A stretch of 9,823 bases of DNA, taken from assembly GCA_027488415.1 (NCBI GenBank), contig JAIYBS010000155.1:1-9823 (forward strand), given 5' to 3'. This document shows, one piece after another, positions 5,510 through 9,823 of the stretch. Position 1 is the stretch's first letter. The number at the start of each line of letters is the position of its first letter. The translations under genes and the position numbers were made by a program. The notes beneath the pieces are model-generated. The model saw nothing but the letters and a program-made list of their open reading frames with translations, ran no database searches and was not told where the DNA came from. This DNA is from Planctomycetaceae bacterium (GTDB taxonomy: Bacteria; Planctomycetota; Phycisphaerae; Phycisphaerales; SM1A02).

Positions 5510-8323
5510 ATGTCCGACACCTCGGGTCACGGTCAAACCAAGAACGCCCCCCTCGCGTCCACCGGGCGCGCGGTCAACGCGTGGAGCCCCGAGTACATCG
5601 AGGGACTGCACGCCGCCTGGAAGGCCGACCCGGCCTCGGTGGGCGAGAGCTGGAACCAGTTCTTCCTCGGCTTCGAGCTCGGCCTCGACCGGCCGGCGGC
5701 CGCCGCCGAGGGCGGCACCGCCGACGCCGCGCAGTCGAAGGTCGACGCGCTCGTCGACGCCTACCGCCGCCTCGGCCACCTCGGTGCGCAGCTCGACCCG
5801 CTCGGCACGGTGCGCCCGATGCCGAAGGAGCTCGCGCTGAGCGAGTTCGGCCTCACCGGCAGCGACCTCACCCGAACCTTCGAGTGCGGCACGCTGCCCA
5901 TCGGGCCGCGCGCGACCCTCGGCGACATCGTCGACTTCCTGCAGAAGGCGTACTGCGGCGCGATCGGCGCCGAGTTCGGCTTCGTCTCGTGCCCCCGTCG
6001 CCGCGCCTGGCTCGCCGCGAAGGTCGAGGGCGCGGTCGCCGCGTCGTTCGACGCCGCCGCCAAGGACCGGATGCTCGCGAAGCTCGTCGCTGCCGACGGC
6101 TTCGAGAACTTCCTCGCGACGCGGTTCATCGGCAAGAAGCGCTTCGGCCTCGAGGGCGGCGAGTCGCTGCTCGTCGTGCTCGACCACGTGCTGGGCACCG
6201 CGGCCGCCGCGGGCGCCGAGCAGTGCGTGCTCGGCATGGCGCACCGCGGACGGCTCAGCGTGCTGCACAACGTCGCGGGCAAGCCCGCCGAGATGGTCTT
6301 CACCGAGTTCGAGGAGTCGTGGGCGCCCCACTTCGAGCACGGCGGCGGCGACGTGAAGTACCACCAGGGCTTCACGGGCGACTACGCGACGGCGGGCGGC
6401 CCGCACGTGCGCGTCTCGCTCTGCGCGAACCCCAGCCACCTCGAGTTCGTCGGGCCGGTCGCGCTCGGCCGCGCTCGCGCGCGCCAGGAGCGCGCCGCGC
6501 GGACGCTCGCCGAGGGCCGCGCGAAGGTGCTTCCGCTCCTCCTGCACGGCGACGCGGCGCTGCCCGGCCAGGGCGTCGTGGCCGAGACGATGAACATGGC
6601 GGCGCTCGACGGCTACGACGTCGGCGGCACCGTGCACGTCGTGATCAACAACCAGGTCGGCTTCACCACCGACAGCCGCGACAGCTACGCGGGCCCCTAC
6701 TGCACGAACGTCGCGAAGGCGAACGAGAGCCCGGTGTTCCACGTGAACGGCGGCGACGCCGAGGCATGCGCGACGGTCGGCCGCATCGCCGCCGAGTGGC
6801 GCGCCGAGTTCGGCGAGGACGCCTTCGTCGACATGTGGTGCTGGCGCAAGAACGGCCACAACGAGACCGACGAGCCGAACTTCACGCAGCCGCTCCTCTA
6901 CAAGCGGGTGCGCGCCGCGAAGCCAGTCGCCGCTCGCTACGCCGAGCGGCTGGTCGCGGAGGGCGTGATCCCCGCCGACGGCCTCGAGCAGCGCAACAAG
7001 GCGCTCTTCGCCGCGCTCGACGCCGCGCAGGCGCGCGCCAAGGAGAAGCCGGTCGAGCCGGGCCACGCGCCGTTCGCGGGCGACTGGAAGGGCCTCACCG
7101 CCGCATGGAACGACGACCCGGTCGAGACCGGCGTCGCCGCGCGCACGCTCAAGGCGCTCGCCGCGCAGCTCGCCGCGGTGCCCGAGGGCTTCGCCGCGCA
7201 CAAGACCGTCGCCAAGGGCGTGCAGTCGCGCGCGATGGACGCGGACGGGCCGGTCGAGTGGGCGCTCGCGGAGCTGCTCGCCTACGGCTCGCTGATCGAG
7301 GAAGGCGACATGGTGCGCATCACGGGCCAGGACGTGAAGCGCGGCACCTTCAGCCACCGCCACGCCGTCCTCTTCAACCAGGAGACGGGCGAGGAGTGGT
7401 GCGCGCTGCGCTCCCTGAAGGGCGCGAAGGGACGCTTCGAGATCTTCAACTCGCCGCTCACCGAGTGCGCGTGCGTCGGCTTCGAGTACGGCTACTCGCT
7501 GGTCGACCCGAAGGCGCTCGTGATCTGGGAGGGCCAGTTCGGCGACTTCGCCAACGGCGCCCAGGTCATGTTCGACCAGTTCATGGCGAGCGCCGAGGCC
7601 AAGTGGTTCCGGTCGTCGGGCCTGACGCTCTTCCTGCCGCACGGCTACGAGGGCCAGGGTCCCGAGCACTCGAGCGCGCGCATGGAGCGCTTCCTGCAGC
7701 TGGCGGCCGAGGACAACATCCAGGTCGTCTATCCGTCGACCACGGCGCAGGTCTTCCACGTCCTGCGCCGGCAGATGAAGCGCAGCTTCCGCAAGCCGCT
7801 CGTGGTGATGACGCCGAAGAGCATGCTGCGGCTCCCCGCCGCGCAGAGCCTGCTGCCCGAGTTCCAGCACGGCCACTTCCAGACCGTGATCGGCGACCCG
7901 GCGAAGCCCGACGCGGCGAAGGTGAAGCGCGTCGTGTTCTGCACGGGCAAGCTCTTCCACGAGCTCGACGCCGCGCGGCGCGAGTCGGGCAACGCCGCGG
8001 TCGCGATCGTCCGCATCGAGCAGGTCGCGCCGTTCCCCGCCGAGGAGGTCAAGGCGCAGCTCGCGAAGTACCGCGGCGCCGAGGTCGTCTGGGCGCAGGA
8101 GGAGCCGGAGAACATGGGCGCGTGGAGCTTCGTGCTCCAGCAGTTCATGAAGGCCGCCGGCAAGGCACCCGCCTACGCGGGCCGGCCCGCGCAGGCGAGC
8201 CCGGCGGTCGGCAGCCTGAAGCGCCACGGCAAGGAACAGGCGAAGGTGCTGGCGCTCGCGCTCGGCACCAGCGCACAGGACGAGAAGGCCGCCGGAGCGG
8301 GCCGCGGAGAGAAGGCGCGCTGA
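5510..8323 (+). CDS. sucA: 2-oxoglutarate dehydrogenase E1 component (thiamine diphosphate-dependent)
   Basis: This protein has 937 residues (E. coli SucA has 933). E1o decarboxylates 2-oxoglutarate with thiamine diphosphate and passes the succinyl group to the lipoyl arm of E2 in the cytoplasmic complex. The N-terminal segment SPEYIEGLHAAWKADP (about 26-41) corresponds to the family's N-terminal region thought to contact E2. Key motifs: AHRGR with His245; KYH with His285; NPSHLEFV; the cofactor/Mg motif from GDA (Asp348) to INNQVGF (Asn380-Asn381); GHNETDEP (His450); GTFSHRHA (616-618); HGYEGQGPEHSSAR from His711; and QEEPENMGAW near the C-terminus. These are specific to E1o rather than pyruvate dehydrogenase E1. 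The frame is intact with no missing key residue that I noticed. The last 20 or so residues are a low-complexity Ala/Gly/Lys tail. It has its own candidate promoter, and sucB follows after 75 nt. Confidence 0.97.
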   Translation: MSDTSGHGQTKNAPLASTGRAVNAWSPEYIEGLHAAWKADPASVGESWNQFFLGFELGLDRPAAAAEGGTADAAQSKVDALVDAYRRLGHLGAQLDPLGTVRPMPKELALSEFGLTGSDLTRTFECGTLPIGPRATLGDIVDFLQKAYCGAIGAEFGFVSCPRRRAWLAAKVEGAVAASFDAAAKDRMLAKLVAADGFENFLATRFIGKKRFGLEGGESLLVVLDHVLGTAAAAGAEQCVLGMAHRGRLSVLHNVAGKPAEMVFTEFEESWAPHFEHGGGDVKYHQGFTGDYATAGGPHVRVSLCANPSHLEFVGPVALGRARARQERAARTLAEGRAKVLPLLLHGDAALPGQGVVAETMNMAALDGYDVGGTVHVVINNQVGFTTDSRDSYAGPYCTNVAKANESPVFHVNGGDAEACATVGRIAAEWRAEFGEDAFVDMWCWRKNGHNETDEPNFTQPLLYKRVRAAKPVAARYAERLVAEGVIPADGLEQRNKALFAALDAAQARAKEKPVEPGHAPFAGDWKGLTAAWNDDPVETGVAARTLKALAAQLAAVPEGFAAHKTVAKGVQSRAMDADGPVEWALAELLAYGSLIEEGDMVRITGQDVKRGTFSHRHAVLFNQETGEEWCALRSLKGAKGRFEIFNSPLTECACVGFEYGYSLVDPKALVIWEGQFGDFANGAQVMFDQFMASAEAKWFRSSGLTLFLPHGYEGQGPEHSSARMERFLQLAAEDNIQVVYPSTTAQVFHVLRRQMKRSFRKPLVVMTPKSMLRLPAAQSLLPEFQHGHFQTVIGDPAKPDAAKVKRVVFCTGKLFHELDAARRESGNAAVAIVRIEQVAPFPAEEVKAQLAKYRGAEVVWAQEEPENMGAWSFVLQQFMKAAGKAPAYAGRPAQASPAVGSLKRHGKEQAKVLALALGTSAQDEKAAGAGRGEKAR

Positions 8324-8370
8324 GCGCCGCGACGGACGCACGGTTGACGGTCACCCCACGCAGGACGAAC

Positions 8371-8385
8371 CGCCCACGACGGGCG
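8371..8385 (+). repeat. Small hairpin in the sucA-sucB gap, just 5' of the sucB ribosome site
   Basis: CGCCC (8371-8375) and GGGCG (8381-8385) can pair as a perfect 5-bp all-GC stem around a 5-nt loop ACGAC. It ends 3 nt before the GGAG ribosome site of sucB. With no U-run after it, it is unlikely to be a terminator. It could influence sucB initiation or mRNA decay, but short GC stems are common by chance here. Confidence 0.35.
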
Positions 8386-8388
8386 CAC

Positions 8389-8392
8389 GGAG
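8389..8392 (+). promoter_or_regulatory. Ribosome binding site of sucB
   Basis: GGAG lies 6 nt before the ATG at 8399, which is near-optimal spacing. It supports that start, and the lipoyl domain begins immediately after the start codon as expected for the family. Confidence 0.65.
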
Positions 8393-8398
8393 ACGGAC

Positions 8399-9637
8399 AT
8401 GGTTGACATCGTGGTTCCCAGCCCAGGCGAATCGATCACCGAGGTCACCCTCGGGCAGTGGCACAAGCACGACGGCGACTGGGTGGAGACCGACGAGGTG
8501 CTGGTCGACATCGAGAGCGACAAGGCGACCCTCGAGGTCCGTGCCCCGGCGGCAGGCGTGCTGCGGGTGAAGGTGAAGTCGGGTGCCGAGCAGAAGGTCG
8601 GCGCCGCGATCGCCGCGATCGACACCGCGGCGTCGAAGCCCGCGGGCAGCGCATCGGCGGCACCCGCGCCGGCGACTGCGGCAGTGGAGGCGAAGCCGGC
8701 TGCGGCAGCGCCCGCCGCGGCGACGGCCGAGGGGAAGAAGGCCTCGAGCCTCGCGAAGAAGGTCGCCGCCGACAAGGGCGTCGATCTCGCGAAGGTCGCC
8801 GGCAGCGGCACGGCCGGGCGCATCGTCGCCGCCGACGTCGAGCGCGCGGCGACCTCGGTGAGCGCCATCGCGAACCCGGTGAAGCCGGTCGCGCCCGCCC
8901 CGGCGCCGGCGCCGGTCGTGGTCGGAGGGTCCCGCGGCGTGCGCCGCGAGCGCATGCCGAAGATCCGCCAGCGGATCGCGGAGCGCCTCGTCGACGCGCA
9001 GCACACCGCGGCGATGCTGACGACCTTCAACGAGTGCGACATGACCGAGGTCATGCGCCTGCGCGCGGAGCACAAGGAGAGCTTCGAGAAGCACCACGGC
9101 GTCGGCCTGGGCTTCATGAGCTTCTTCGTGAAGGCGGCGTGCAGCGCCCTGAAGCGCTTCCCGAAGGTGAACGCCTACATCGCCGGCGACGAGGTCGAGT
9201 ACCACGACTTCGCCGACGTCTCGATCGCCGTCGGCACCGACCGCGGCCTCGTCGTCCCCGTCCTCCGCAACGCGGAGCAGATGAGCTTCGCGCAGATCGA
9301 GCTCGCCATCCGGAACTTCGCCGTGCGCGCCCGCGACGGCAAGCTCGGCGTCGACGAGATGACCGGCGGAACGTTCACGATCACCAACGGCGGCATCTAC
9401 GGCAGCCTGATGTCGACGCCGATCCTGAACGCGCCGCAGAGCGCGATCCTCGGCATGCACTCGATCAAGAAGCGCCCGGTGGAGGATCCGCGCAACCCGG
9501 GCCAGATCGCCCTGCGGCCGATGATGTACCTGGCCCTCAGCTACGACCACCGCATCATCGACGGCGCCGAGGCGGTCAGCTTCCTGGTGCACATCAAGGA
9601 CTGCATCGAGAAGCCCGAGCGGCTGCTGCTCGACTGA
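8399..9637 (+). CDS. sucB: Dihydrolipoyl succinyltransferase, E2 component of 2-oxoglutarate dehydrogenase
   Basis: The protein has 412 residues (E. coli SucB 405). It forms the core of the complex and transfers succinyl from its lipoyl arm to CoA. Domains: one lipoyl domain (about 2-76) with DIESDKATLEV, where Lys42 is the lipoylated residue; an Ala/Pro-rich flexible linker (about 77-113); the peripheral-subunit-binding domain (about 115-149, ASSLAKKVAADKG to GRIVAADV) that holds E1 and E3; a second Ala/Pro linker (about 152-177); and the catalytic acyltransferase domain (about 180-412). AAMLTTFNECDM is an E2o signature separating it from pyruvate-specific E2. The active-site motif YDHRIIDG supplies His384 and Asp388. 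The protein ends in ERLLLD, typical for the family. No lpd (E3) gene follows within the remaining 186 nt. Confidence 0.97.
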   Translation: MVDIVVPSPGESITEVTLGQWHKHDGDWVETDEVLVDIESDKATLEVRAPAAGVLRVKVKSGAEQKVGAAIAAIDTAASKPAGSASAAPAPATAAVEAKPAAAAPAAATAEGKKASSLAKKVAADKGVDLAKVAGSGTAGRIVAADVERAATSVSAIANPVKPVAPAPAPAPVVVGGSRGVRRERMPKIRQRIAERLVDAQHTAAMLTTFNECDMTEVMRLRAEHKESFEKHHGVGLGFMSFFVKAACSALKRFPKVNAYIAGDEVEYHDFADVSIAVGTDRGLVVPVLRNAEQMSFAQIELAIRNFAVRARDGKLGVDEMTGGTFTITNGGIYGSLMSTPILNAPQSAILGMHSIKKRPVEDPRNPGQIALRPMMYLALSYDHRIIDGAEAVSFLVHIKDCIEKPERLLLD

Positions 9638-9681
9638 ATCCCGTTCCTGGAAATGGTGGCACGGGTTTCGGGGCATGATGG

Positions 9682-9701
9682 CCGTCCGGGCCCCGGAGCG
9701 G
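9682..9701 (+). terminator. Possible terminator hairpin downstream of sucB
   Basis: CCGTCCGG (9682-9689), a 3-nt loop GCC, then CCGGA plus CGG with one bulged G (9693-9701) form an 8-bp GC-rich stem 45 nt after the sucB stop. Only a weak T-rich stretch (TTCATTTC, 9703-9710) follows, so intrinsic termination is uncertain. A weaker alternative is the CCCGT/ACGGG pair (9640-9644 with 9661-9665), which is followed by TTT. Confidence 0.35.
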
Positions 9702-9793
9702 GTTCATTTCGTAGTCACCGCGGGGTTCGGCTGCGCGCGGGATCCCTGCTTCGCGAACGGCCTTGCTCCACCAGGTTCCGCTGCGGCCTCGTA

Positions 9794-9821
9794 GGACGTC
9801 GATCGTCCGGGCGGCACCCGG
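9794..9821. repeat. Two overlapping small inverted repeats at the right edge
   Basis: GGACG (9794-9798) pairs with CGTCC (9804-9808) around TCGAT. CCGGG (9807-9811) pairs with CCCGG (9817-9821) around CGGCA. The two stems share bases 9807-9808, so they cannot both form fully. I see no gene in 9638-9823, and the sequence beyond the edge is needed to interpret these. Confidence 0.3.
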
Positions 9822-9823
9822 GA

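Noticed and set aside
5450..8406. Long open frames overlapping sucA (minus 5450-8341, 963 codons; plus 5581-8406, 941 codons)
   Set aside because: Both are low-complexity Arg/Ala-rich shadows. The sucA frame carries all conserved E1o residues.
8351..9678. Open frames opposite and alongside sucB (minus 8351-9676; plus 8458-9678)
   Set aside because: They have Arg/His/Ala-rich shadow composition and no motifs, and they lie fully within the well-supported sucB gene.
9719..9740. GGGGTTCG resembling a tRNA T-arm
   Set aside because: The flanking bases do not form the T-stem, and no acceptor or anticodon arm can be laid out around it.
9675..9794. A 39-codon frame starting ATGATG after sucB
   Set aside because: It has no ribosome site or recognisable motif and overlaps the candidate terminator hairpin, so chance is the simpler explanation.
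1..9823. Mobile elements, CRISPR arrays, att sites or a defence cassette
   Set aside because: I saw no transposase, integrase, terminal repeats or regularly spaced repeats. The gene content is housekeeping plus one exported protein, with no obvious composition break.

Overview
The window is a very GC-rich stretch of a bacterial chromosome that looks like core genome. It carries five protein genes and no RNA genes, mobile elements or CRISPR arrays that I can see. The best lineage guess is a planctomycete, perhaps Phycisphaerae-like. This rests on the left-edge gene, which encodes a secreted TPR protein with an STN/secretin-like domain, a YDVRDLL motif and a Gly-rich run, an architecture I associate with that phylum. 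The four housekeeping genes fit but do not prove it.

Layout: (1) 1-1652, minus strand, runs off the left edge: the N-terminal 550 residues of the exported protein, with a signal peptide, an acidic DEPxx repeat, a basic KKPAA repeat, helical/TPR segments and an STN-like domain. (2) 1653-1888: a divergent intergenic region with a perfect 7-bp inverted repeat, a weak promoter-like pair for the leftward gene and a -10-like TACACT just upstream of carA. (3) 1889-5432, plus strand: carA (carbamoyl-phosphate synthase glutaminase subunit), then priA (replication-restart helicase) 10 nt later. (4) 5433-5509: a short gap holding a sigma70-like promoter that begins inside the end of priA. (5) 5510-9637, plus strand: sucA and sucB, the E1 and E2 components of 2-oxoglutarate dehydrogenase. 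(6) 9638-9823: a non-coding tail with GC-rich hairpins, one a possible terminator.

SucA decarboxylates 2-oxoglutarate and SucB transfers the succinyl group to CoA, so this pair runs one step of the TCA cycle. E3 (lpd) and succinyl-CoA synthetase genes are not within the window next to them. CarA supplies ammonia for carbamoyl phosphate (pyrimidine and arginine synthesis), and its partner carB is not adjacent. The carA-priA pairing looks like positional co-transcription rather than shared function.

I found no convincing undescribed system. The points most worth a second look are the modular exported protein at the left edge, the Cys-substituted helicase motif VI and altered zinc-site spacing in PriA, and several short regulatory signals. 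All protein names come from recognising conserved motifs by eye, not from a database search.
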